DNA of 64,000 nucleotides, taken from NCBI RefSeq assembly GCF_964340395.1, contig NC_135553.1, forward strand, positions 2,330,001-2,394,000, written 5' to 3'. The translations under genes were made by a program, and so were the position numbers. Below the pieces are notes generated by a model. That model had not been told where the DNA came from and searched no databases. It saw nothing but the letters and a program-made list of their open reading frames with translations. Origin of the DNA: Glandiceps talaboti (taxonomy: Eukaryota; Hemichordata; Enteropneusta; Spengelidae). Positions 36,291 to 46,780 of the stretch are shown here, in pieces (positions within the stretch are counted from its first letter, which is position 1; each line of letters begins with the position of its first letter).

Positions 36291-36548
36291 TAATGGGCTA
36301 GGAATGAAGGAAAGACATATTATTACATATGTACCAGAGATTGCTTGCACCAGTGCACGTGTACATACCAGTGGTATTTGCACTACAGTCCAATACCAAA
36401 AATAATATTGCATACCTGCATGCAAATGATATGCAAATGAGGAAATGGTCGTATGTTCTACACAAAAGTGCATGATGCATAGTCTCATTTTAGGGATATC
36501 GTTGTTTCAGATAAATATATGTAATTATAACAGAACCCCATGCTGTGT

Positions 36549-36683
36549 GTGTGCCATTGTAGGCACTTGGGTATTTGCACCAGTGCTTGCAGTGTTTTCT
36601 GCTGCACTTTTACTCACTACATTCGTGAAAGTACTGCAGAGAACAATGCAAGCATGAGTGCAAATACCCCAAGTATGGCACAC
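36549..36683. mobile_element. Foldback element, about 135 bp
   Basis: The left arm has GTGTGCCAT, CTTGGGTATTTGCAC and GTGCTTGCAGTGTTTTCTGC. The reverse complement of the right arm has GTGTGCCAT, CTTGGGGTATTTGCAC and ATGCTTGCATTGTTCTCTGC. The arms are about 50 bases with one gap. Confidence 0.65.
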
Positions 36684-36702
36684 TTGCACTCACACCTCAT
36701 GA

Positions 36703-36716
36703 GGGGGGGGGGGGGT
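36703..36716. repeat. Poly(G) run
   Basis: A direct homopolymer run of about 14 bases. Confidence 0.85.
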
Positions 36717-36999
36717 TCTGTCATATATACTAGTACTACCAGCACCACCTAGATGACTGGCATCCACCTCAACTAAATGTACAGGTAGTCTTGGATGCAA
36801 ATAATGCAAATTGTGTAAACTTATTTGTGGGAAAACATCAGATCTTGATAGAATGATTGTAGATATTTGGTCTGAAGGTACTCAGAACTTGATTTCAGCT
36901 GTGAAAATTTAGAGTAATATTTTATTCACTAAGACTTCAAACATACTGTTTGAATATGGAGTAGGAATTCAAAACAATTCCTGTACAAGGTAACACAAC

Positions 37000-37450
37000 C
37001 ACCCCATCCTAATTTCCATCTCCCCCTGCATGTTTCAAGTGCCCGTGGAATGGCAACAGAATAGGACCCCACCCTCTCCCTTACAATGAACATGTTGCTG
37101 ATGCACAGCCATGGTCTAGACCAATGGCAACTCAACTGAATGGCAGCCCTTCCCAATGTGATGGGCCTGTATTTGTTTAGCCATGCTCCAGACCCATGGA
37201 AAGGCAATATAATAGCACCCACCCCCATGTTGTGATGTGATGAGTGTGTCTTCAAAACAGCCAAGGTGTAGACCCATGGCAATTGAAATAACACTGCTCT
37301 ACCCCATCCTATGTGATGTATGTGTCTTTGACATACATACATACATACATACATACATACATACATACATACATACATACATACATACATACATACATAC
37401 ATACACACACACAGACAGACAGACATACAGACAGAGACACACACACACAC

Positions 37451-37497
<47 letters not shown>

Positions 37498-37560
37498 GTC
37501 ATGGTCTAAACACAAACCAAGGAAAGGCAAAGAAATGGCACTATATTCCTGTTATATGTT
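37000..37560. repeat. Degenerate tandem repeat of about 80-90 bp, interrupted by a microsatellite
   Basis: Recurring ordered blocks (GCCATGGTCTAGACC, ATGGCAACTGAAATA-like, CCCATC-like, TGTGATG) repeat about four to five times. The last copy is split from the others by the ATAC/AC microsatellite at 37330-37496. Confidence 0.55.
37330..37496. repeat. Compound microsatellite: ATAC, then ACAG, then AC
   Basis: About 19 ATAC units, a short ACAG block, then an AC run with a few interruptions. Confidence 0.95.
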
Positions 37561-38939
37561 AATAAGAAATGGCCGTCAGATACTACGAAGTCATGTAGAC
37601 CATATGCTTAGCCAGTGACAGTGTAAGCCGCATAGAATGGCAACCACAATGTGAATTGGTGAATTGTGTGTGTGTTACCAATATATCACGACGTGCGTTG
37701 CATTTGTGTATCGTGAGAAGCAGGTGTTCACCTAGAAATCCCGTTTGACAGGAAAGACTTTCCTGATTCTCGTTTTGAGTTTCACATTGTATGCTTACAT
37801 TTCCAATAAGTGTAGTAATGCTACAAAATGGAATTCAGGTAGGTCACAGGCCACGGGAATTACACATAGATACAATGCACAAAATCCTAGGTGGCATGTA
37901 CGTAGATTTACAGCGGAAAATCCCAGGCGTGGTCAAATCCGTGCGAGACAGAATTTGAAGAAACACGAGATGGTGCCAGTAATACTGCGTGAGTGCGTAG
38001 AATGAAATCTCCGTAAATTGGCCCGAGGCGCAGTACTGAAAATAAACTAGTAAAAATAAAAGAGCTGGATTAGAGCGACAGACATGTCTGCATAAAGCAG
38101 TGATATCGTTTACACCGTAAGTAGCAAAAGAGAAAAGGGAATTCAGGGGTGAGCCACAAATGAAGTTTCGTGAATTTTCACCGGAGGCAGGGGACGAAGA
38201 TAAGTGAAGACTGTGCTGTGCTTCCATAGGGTTTATGACGTTTTCGATAAATTACTCCCAAATCTTCATAGAAGGGCAGAATAGAGTGACTCGATAGGGG
38301 AGAAAAATTTCGACCTTTCACATATTATCACAATTGTTGTCATAGCATAGAAATGACTTCCTTTGTTCAACGGTTATGCACACTATTAAATAAAATTCAT
38401 AAATCCCAGTGTCTATACAAAATTGGAGTCTTCAAAGGTTGGTGTTTTTAATAAAGTGCTCACTGATCAAGAAAGGGAAAGTCATTGTAAATGTTGTGGT
38501 GTCGCTGTTCTTGTTCATTCAGGTGAGCTACCACTGGGGAAAAGCAGTCAAGAAAATGTGGCTTTTGATGTTATCTTTTCGATCGCCCGGTATAATCCCA
38601 AAATTACGTATTATAACCTTCCAGTTTAAAAGATGAGGTGATAGCAGTAGCTATTATAATTGTACGAATTGGATGTTGTAGAGCGATATGCTTTTATCTC
38701 AAATCGCATCATGTATACCAAAGAAGATGACTTTGGGAAAGCATCACGAAAACTACCAACATTTTATATCCTAGCGTTTCATAGGAGATATGCATCATCA
38801 GATATATATGCTACTTGCATGTCTTTTGTTCTAGACGGTATAAGCTTACAATATAATATTTGTGGCAAAACTGATGTGTTCGGGTCCGATAAAATGAATA
38901 TATAGATAGTTCTTGCCTGTCAATATTCCACTTCACAAC

Positions 38940-38940
<1 letters not shown>

Positions 38941-38970
<30 letters not shown>

Positions 38971-39070
38971 TGTATGTATGTATGTATGTATGTATGTATG
39001 TATGTATGTATGTATGTATGTATGTATGTATGTATGTATGTATGTATGTATGTATGTATGTATGTATGTA

Positions 39071-39133
<63 letters not shown>

Positions 39134-39315
39134 ATGTATGTATGTATGTATGTATGTATGTATGTATGTATGTATGTACCTACCTACCTACCTACTTACC
39201 TACCTACCTACCTACCTACCTACCTACCTACGTACCAACCAACCAACCAACCAACCAACCAAACAAACAAATCAACCGAACTACCTGCCTAGCTAGCTAG
39301 CTAGCTAGCTACCTA
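38941..39315. repeat. Serial tetranucleotide microsatellite: TATG, TCTG, TATG, TACC, AACC, AAAC, AGCT
   Basis: Counted directly: 33 TATG (38941-39072), 15 TCTG (39073-39132), 11 TATG (39133-39176), about 15 TACC with two variants (39177-39236), about six AACC, then AAAC and AGCT units. A decayed tail of TACC-like words continues to about 39500. Confidence 0.96.
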
Positions 39316-39927
39316 CTAGGCTACCTACCGACCCAGGGTCTACCTATCTGCATACCCGCTTAGTTCTTGCCTATATCTACATACCAATTAATACCTGCGT
39401 GCCTGCCCCCCCCCTCCCAGTAAACTACCCACAAACCTAACGAAGTAGTATCCATCTAGCTATGGTCCACCTACCTGTATACTGTCTTTTTATACCTACC
39501 TATCTATATCTACACACATAGTTATAGCTCAGAGAACATTGTTTTATAATAGCTCTGTAGAAGCGGAAACGACAGCCTGTAATATCTGTGCTAATGTACT
39601 CATTTTGTATCTACTTACCCACAGCACCCACTCAATGTATTTTAGGTTTTTTTGCTCATGTTGGTAAATCGTTGAATGATATATTGCTAGAAATCAATTT
39701 CACATCAAAGACACGAATAAAAGGTTACATTAGCATCTTATATTGAATTGTAATTCTTTCCCCAATGTCTGGATATTAAGACCTTATTATACCCACATAC
39801 ATTATACCAATCAACTAACCAACCATGATGTCCACCAACCAACCAGCCGACCGACCACGATTATATCTCATCTACATATACCTACCTTGTACCTGGACCT
39901 GTTTTCGTAGTGTGGCATGTCACACAA

Positions 39928-40280
39928 AGCCCGTTTCAACTTACCGTTCAGCGGCTCTGTTTGATACAACCACGCAAAAACCAATAAGAAACTGAACATT
40001 CTACAATTTCAGAGCAAGATAGCAATTTCTTGCTACATATTGTTTGAATGAAATATACCTTTTTTGATGTACTGCAATTAGACGTAGACACACGGGTGCC
40101 AGTGTTTTGACGTCTGCGTTTTTTTTCCATCTATGGCGGCAAGCTAGTTAGTTCATTTCATTTAGACGAACTGTCGCTAGAAACTGTATTCATTCAATCT
40201 TGCTATCTTAAAGTATAATGTGTTTGAATTCTACGTGGTTGTATCAAGCAGAACCGTTGAACGGTAACATGAAACGGGCT
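39928..40280. mobile_element. MITE-like element with about 47-bp terminal inverted repeats
   Basis: The left end AGCCCGTTTCAACTTACCG continues to TTGATACAACCACG. The reverse complement of the right end, AGCCCGTTTCATGTTACCG, continues to the same TTGATACAACCACG, with only about five or six differences over 47 bases. The element is 353 bp and has no open frame for a transposase. A target-site duplication was not recognised. Confidence 0.75.
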
Positions 40281-40288
40281 GTATGATG

Positions 40289-40370
40289 TAGTCTAGCGCT
40301 ATCCTGCATCGAATCTCAAGATCCCCCTTTCAGAGGTGATTCGATACGAGTTACAACGCATCTAGGCTCA
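40289..40370 (+). mobile_element. TAGTCT short hairpin family, copy 2
   Basis: It begins TAGTCTAGCGCTATCCT, contains GAATCTCAAGATCCCC and GGTGATTCGATACGAG, and ends CATCTAGGCTCA. It starts eight bases after the right end of the element at 39928-40280. Confidence 0.5.
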
Positions 40371-42752
40371 GTATTGCTTGGTTGCTTGAAGCGATTTGAT
40401 TCATATGGGCTGATATGAGCTAAACCCAAACCCTAGCCCAAATGGAAACAATGGGATTTGGAACGGGTGGCAGCGATGGGATGACAAATAACCCCAAAAT
40501 AATGCAAAGTTAGAAAAAACTGAGCCAAAGTAAAATGTGACCCTCCCCTAATCCCATTTTCTAAACTATAGCCCTCCCCCAAGAGCTGATTTGTAAAAAG
40601 TGACCCCCTTTGTAAATAGTGGACGCTCCCTAAAATAGGCCTATGGTTTTACGACGGGTACTATTCTGGGATTTGATTCTGACGAGTGTACAATTTTAGT
40701 ATCCCCTTCAATCTAAGACTCCCTGATGTAAAGGGTGGATGGGGTGAGGCACTCAATGCACTATGCATGGTATACAAACAGTGTGATTCTCAAATAACCC
40801 ACTAGAACTAGTAGAATACAGGTACACTGAAAGTGGCACACCATGATGCCTATCACATTTACAAAATTGTACAAACAATGTCAACTTTATTGTAACCCAA
40901 GTCCTTTGTGAACATAGTCCTAGTGATATTGTATAAACTAATAGGCACTATTTGTTAGAATCTTGGCATACTGTAAATATAACACGCTTCAACTTTGTAT
41001 ATCGACAAATGTAAAACATACCCAACGGGTTGGAATCTAACCTCAAACGTACCGCCACCAAAGAACTAGACGAGTGTAATTTGATATATGTAACATATAC
41101 CTCGTATACAATGTATAGTACGATATAGTTAGTTTGTGTCAATTTATCAAATGCCCAAATTTCCATTAATTTCCTATATACAAAGGGTTTGGGTTTGACA
41201 GTACTGTCACTATTAAAGCGAACAAATAAAACGATATAAAAATAAATTGGATTGTAAAAAATGTAGCAATTCTTTTTTGGATTGAAATAATCCGAAAGAA
41301 CTCGTGTAATGTTTACAACTGGTGCAACATCTGTTATACTTTTCTAGTAGACTGGTGCCGCTAGTCCTGAAACTGTTCGGAGTCGGTTTAACTTGTCAGA
41401 GTTCAGTAAAACAAGCGGCACTTGAGTTTTTAGCATGACATGCCACCAATGTAACAAGACATTAAAGTTTACATATAATATAGTTACAAGGCGAGGTGGG
41501 GTTTGGTGGAGACCTACAGCAGACGACTGGACTCATGATTGACATTTTTTCCCTTAGTCCCGTAGGCAATCAGTGCTGTTTAGACATTGATAATCTTATC
41601 CCAGAACAATTCACAGAAAAGTGTCTTGTTTCAAAATAGAAAATGCTTTCGTCAAGAACACAAATTGCCGATGGGGAAGTACTGCTAGCGAGGAGATCGT
41701 GAGTTTGATATATCCAGGGCTAGCATGGAAAGTTCTGAAGATTTCCAGGTGAACAAATCACCACCATAGCTTGTGTAAACGGACATCTAGGCTAGTATGT
41801 ATAAACTTTGAATACCTCAGTCCTGTGTACTGTATATTGATTCTATCCGTCGAGTTTGTATTTAATTTTCTGCATGAATTCTCCTCAAAAGACGCTGGAT
41901 TAAATAGAAAATAATCAACAGGGGATTTGAACTTTACTTTATTAAGTTGGGAGCGATTTCCATATTGATAAAGAAATAAACTGACACCCTAAGGAAATTG
42001 TGATAGACTGTGTATATATGTATATAATTTGAAGATACATCCGTTATTTCATTAATTTCATCTCAATACAAGATCGAATATATGTATATAAGTGTGTTTA
42101 TTTTTGTTTATTTAGATGAAAATCGTTTCAGAGTTTTAGGCATGTCAGAAAATTTATTTACGCATGTCTGAACTAAGCTGTTAAACATTGGTTTAAGATC
42201 GTAATAGACTTTGCAGATCTTTCATGTTTGTGTAAGACGTCATCACAAAGTCTGTAACAAGAAAGTAGGAAGGCTAAATAGGCAACCTGATTAATCATTT
42301 CTGTTATCAACAGTAATGTGAAGCATGGGTTCACAGGTTCACAAGTATGTAGAAATATACAAGTAGCAAATCAATTAAATGAAATCTATCTTGAAAATTC
42401 CAGATGTCTGATCAGATTATGCTTTCACAATAATCAAAACGAAACAGACACCATCAACTACTAGCTTGTATCCTGTCAATGAAATAAACATATTGCGTGG
42501 AAAGGAAGTAGACTGGACCAACATACCTCCTTTTTTCTCTGTCAATGACAACTGTGGATTATCCAGAGGAATTTGAAACATGTCTTGGTTTTTAATAATA
42601 CTGATATATAGCTATATGTAAGAAGAGAAACGATACATATATATCTAACAACAGAAATAGAAATTGCGTATATTAGTATATAGCTCAGTCCTCTTTTCAA
42701 GGCACAGCAATGTACATGCTCATATATGTTATATTTGTAGTTCTGTAGAAAC

Positions 42753-42803
<51 letters not shown>
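42753..42803. repeat. GT dinucleotide microsatellite
   Basis: An uninterrupted TG run of about 50 bases, followed by CTGTGTCTGTG. Confidence 0.95.
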
Positions 42804-42804
<1 letters not shown>

Positions 42805-42809
42805 TGTGT

Positions 42810-42925
42810 CTGTGTATACACAGGTACTTGAATCAATCTGTATGATTTGAAAAAAAAAGTAAAGTACTATATACTATACATGAACTATACTTTTGAAAAC
42901 AAATCATACATTGATTCAAGTGCCT
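42810..42925. repeat. Inverted repeat between two microsatellites
   Basis: CTGTGTATACACAG (42810-42823) is a perfect palindrome. The following arm GTACTTGAATCAATC..TATGATTTG pairs with CAAATCATACATTGATTC and AAGTGCC at 42899-42925. Confidence 0.65.
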
Positions 42926-43022
42926 CTGTGTGTGTGTGTGTTTGTTTGTGTGTGTATGTATGTATGTATGTATGTATGTATGTATGTATGTATGTATGTA
43001 TGTATGTATGTTTGTTTGTATG

Positions 43023-43056
<34 letters not shown>

Positions 43057-43106
43057 TGTATGTATGTATGTATGTATGTGTGTGTGTGTGTGTGTGTGTT
43101 TGTTTG
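42924..43106. repeat. TG/TATG compound microsatellite
   Basis: TG run, then about 30 TATG units with TTTG and TATA interruptions, then TG again, then TTTG. Confidence 0.95.
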
Positions 43107-43209
43107 TTGGTTGGTAGGATGTACATGTATTTCGAATCACACGTATGATAGATGCCCTTACACGTGTGTATGCGCACAAGCGCCTCCTTCATCATCATAC
43201 TCATACTTT

Positions 43210-43244
43210 AGAGATGATTCGATATCACGTTGGTATCCAGACTA
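43210..43244 (+). mobile_element. TAGTCT short hairpin family, copy 3 (right half only)
   Basis: AGAGATGATTCGATATCACG followed by TTGGTATCCAGACTA matches the right half of copy 1. Confidence 0.5.
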
Positions 43245-43549
43245 TATGTAGTGAGTCACATAGAAGACATTGATAAACAAGGACTGTGAAGACGTCATAA
43301 TCGTTACATACTAGTAATATATATTTAATCGACTCTTCTTTTGAGAACTACAAAAGCGTGATGTATGGTCACCCATCCTGTTTCCATGGAATTAGATTGC
43401 GTCGATGAATTCAGAACGTCCAGATTTCTTCTTTTAAAAAAAATATCGATCTGGTGATTGAATTTGCTTTCGACTGATCCTTCAGAAACTAATCGAGTTG
43501 ATCAAACAGCAACCGCGCGTCCATGAATGTCATTATAACGGTCAGCAAC

Positions 43550-43755
<206 letters not shown>

Positions 43756-43770
43756 ATGTCATTAACTGTA

Positions 43771-44105
43771 ATGACAGTGTAGTACGTCATGAACTCTTGT
43801 GACAGTGTAGTACGTCATTGACTCTTGTGACAGTGTAGTACGTCATTGACTCTTGTGACAGTGTAGTACGTCATTGACTCTTGTGACAGTGTAGTACGTC
43901 ATTGACTCTTGTGACAGTGTAGTACGTCATTGATTCTTGTGACAGTGTAGTACGTCATTGATTCTTGTGACAGTGTAGTACGTCATTGACTCTTGTGACA
44001 GTGTAGTACGTCATTGACTCTTGTGACAGTGTAGTACGTCATTGATTCTTGTGACAGTGTAGTACGTCATTGACTCTTGTGACAGTGTAGTAGATGTACG
44101 TCATT
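43771..44105. repeat. Minisatellite, 28-bp unit, 12 copies, with TACGTCA in each unit
   Basis: The unit is GTGTAGTACGTCATTGACTC plus TTGTGACA. The first unit is one base shorter, and the last has an insertion (TAGATGTACGTCATT). Every unit contains TACGTCA, which carries the CGTCA half-site recognised by CREB/ATF-type bZIP proteins. Confidence 0.95.
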
Positions 44106-46164
44106 ATTTCTTTGTTACCTCTTCTCTTTCAGTGCAATCAACTTTCAATCCCGCCTACATAATGTTTTAGTAGTTATAAACTCATCGGTGAGATTAGAAC
44201 TTTGATGTACTTTCTAAATTAATTTTCTTTTAGCTCTTGATCTAAGATGAGGGATACAGAATCCATTCTAAACCCAAAGCCCCTCATTCTTCGAATCCAC
44301 AGTATAATTTAGCGATTCTCATATATCAATGGGTCTCTGGAGAATCACAGTAATGCGATTAGAAGTTTAGATAGTTTATACGTTATGATGACGTAAACAT
44401 ATGTGATAAAAAGAGAAAATAAAATCTAATATTTGACCGTTCTCATGACCATGTCATTTTTTACGTTCTTGGGACAGCTTGCCTACACGCCTCAACAGTT
44501 ACCTTTCCCCGGGGAAACCCGAGTGTTTACACTATCATCCACAGCAGTTTCCTCGAAGTAGTTCATATTCCATCATCAGTTTCTATTAGTTCGAAGTACT
44601 ACACAGAACGCATTTATCACCACATATCCTCTGTGAACGAGAAGAACTTCAGTAAGTGTCTCTGCGGACTAAATTGTTTCCTATACCTTTACCTTTTATC
44701 GTTTCATTAAGGGGCAATAAAGGCCTAATACTTAAAATGCGTGTTAGCGTACCTTATTACTTTCAAAGTTGTGCAAGGAATCTTTGTTAATTTGTCTGAA
44801 GTACAAGATTCTTTTGTGTTCGGGTGCTTAACTTTCACAATGTTCTTCGTGTTTGTTATTCATCGTCTTGGTTCTGCATAACCGATTTTCATTTCCTGAA
44901 CAGCTTCGTATCTTTAAAAAGAAATGCATGGTGGCCAATGTGAAGGTGATGAGAGATAACTTCCACAACTCTAAGCGAAGATCAAATTGCAGTACGATCA
45001 GGCATTCGAGTTCATTTACCTCGTGGAGTTAAATGACACATTTCCCACGATAAAGTCAGTGGTATTAGAACCCTGCCTTCACAAAGACCAAGAACAGTAT
45101 CGTTTAATAATAACATTGTTTGATAACTTCTTTGTTTAAAAATTACGGAGGAATGTGTCATAAAACAGAAATTGTCTGAATTTGAATTGTTAATTTCTGT
45201 CAGTCCACAGCCAAGGCTCAGTCTAAGCAGAAATCTAGAAAGGTACCTACCTACCATGTATTCTTATCTTGTGCCATAAAAACTACAAGTGACGTGATTC
45301 TGACGACATTTCCATCGGTAATATAAGCTTCGATAGTGATAAGAACAGAACTATCTCTATTTCAATAGAAACAAGATTGGTATCAAATTCAACCAGAAAT
45401 CACACAGTGAACCTACTTTGAAATTACCAATAAAGTGAACGTGTTGTCACATCATGACAAGTAACAGGAAACCCCTGTCTTTGCGCAACAACTCCCACTC
45501 CCACCTGAGTTGAGTCACGGAATGTAGTATGATTTTCGTAAGACCTGGTTCTCGTTGTAAGGTGTTGTAACACAATCCTTGTGAAACTCGATCGCAAAGG
45601 TGATGTGTTACACCCAAAACCTTTGTATGGGCCGTATTCTCTGTGTGGTTACATTTTGTTTTATCCACTTGGTAAATTTATGTACTATTACTTGTAGGTT
45701 GAAAGTGACCAAAGTCCGTATAGATACATAGCTTATCGTAGTAGTAGTTACCGGAATAACGTTCTCTAACGTCAAACATTTGCCAGGATAGCCATACCGT
45801 GGGTTGTGGTTATTTTAAAGTACCTATAATGCGGTCAAACATTTTATGATCCACAGCTGACCCTGACTGACAAAAGATAGCCAATACCCGCATGGCGTGT
45901 ATATGATATCTGGTTTCAAATTATAGCTTATCCTCCAATAAAGTATAGTTTTACTTTTAAGTTGAACAACATTCAAATCTTATGTCTCCCGTACATGTAT
46001 TTCCCCCTTTGTTTTTCTGGTTTGGTGTTCACTATTTCCTATTATTACATGTATTCCATTTCTAGTAGCCATCCTCTCTTGCGACCTTTCCTGTATTCTA
46101 CTCGTTTGCCAACCTTTGTGTCAATATCATTTTGATGTACGTATCTATAAAATTTGAGGTTTTA

Positions 46165-46780
46165 AAAATCATAAAAGACGAATAAACCAAATTTGAACTT
46201 GAAACCTGATAATACCCGTTATTTGCAGAAGAAAGAAAAGCTAACGAACTTATGTGAAGAGGTAGGAAAATTTTAAAAAGTAAACTTGTTTTACTGTGAT
46301 GAATTTCCAATTACATTCTGTTTATCGAAGCCATCTAGCGACGCCATTTGTCATACTGTACCGTCGCAACACTTGTCCAACAACAGATCATAAAGGCGAA
46401 TGAATCTAAATATGAACTTGAAACTGCATTTTATTTGTAGATGGGCGGAAAAGCTAACGAACTTGAATGAACAGTTAAAACAATATTTGAAAGTGAATTG
46501 CTTATTATCTACTTAGATTCTATTTACCGAAGCCATGTACATAGTGATACATTTTCTACAAAAAATCACAAAGGCAATCGGGAAAAAACAAATTTGAACT
46601 TGAAGGCAAAGTATTCGTGTTATTTGTAGAAGAAAGAATGCTAACGAGCTTGTATGGACATGTAAAACAATGTTTTAAAAAGTAAATTTGTTTAAAAATG
46701 ATAAGAATTCCTCATAATTTATTATATCATCCATGTAGTACTAATTTTTCATGACGTACCGCATCGCAGCAAGACTGATA
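46165..46780. repeat. Degenerate tandem triplication, about 190-220-bp units
   Basis: Three copies share, in order, AAATTTGAACTTGAA, GTTATTTGCAGAAGAAAG, GCTAACGAACTT, TTTAAAAAGTAAA and TTTATCGAAGCCAT. The end has CATACTGTACCGTCGCA-like sequence, seen again as ACGTACCGCATCGCAGC near 46755. Confidence 0.75.

Noticed and set aside
37745-38005. 86-codon open frame starting MTGKTFLILVLSFTLYAYI, resembling a signal peptide
   Set aside because: The remainder lacks recognisable features, and the opposite strand has a longer open frame. The region also contains weak internal repeats.
40440-40640. GTGACCCTCCCC / CCCTCCCCCAAG word recurrence
   Set aside because: Suggestive of an old repeat, but too diverged to define a unit or ends.
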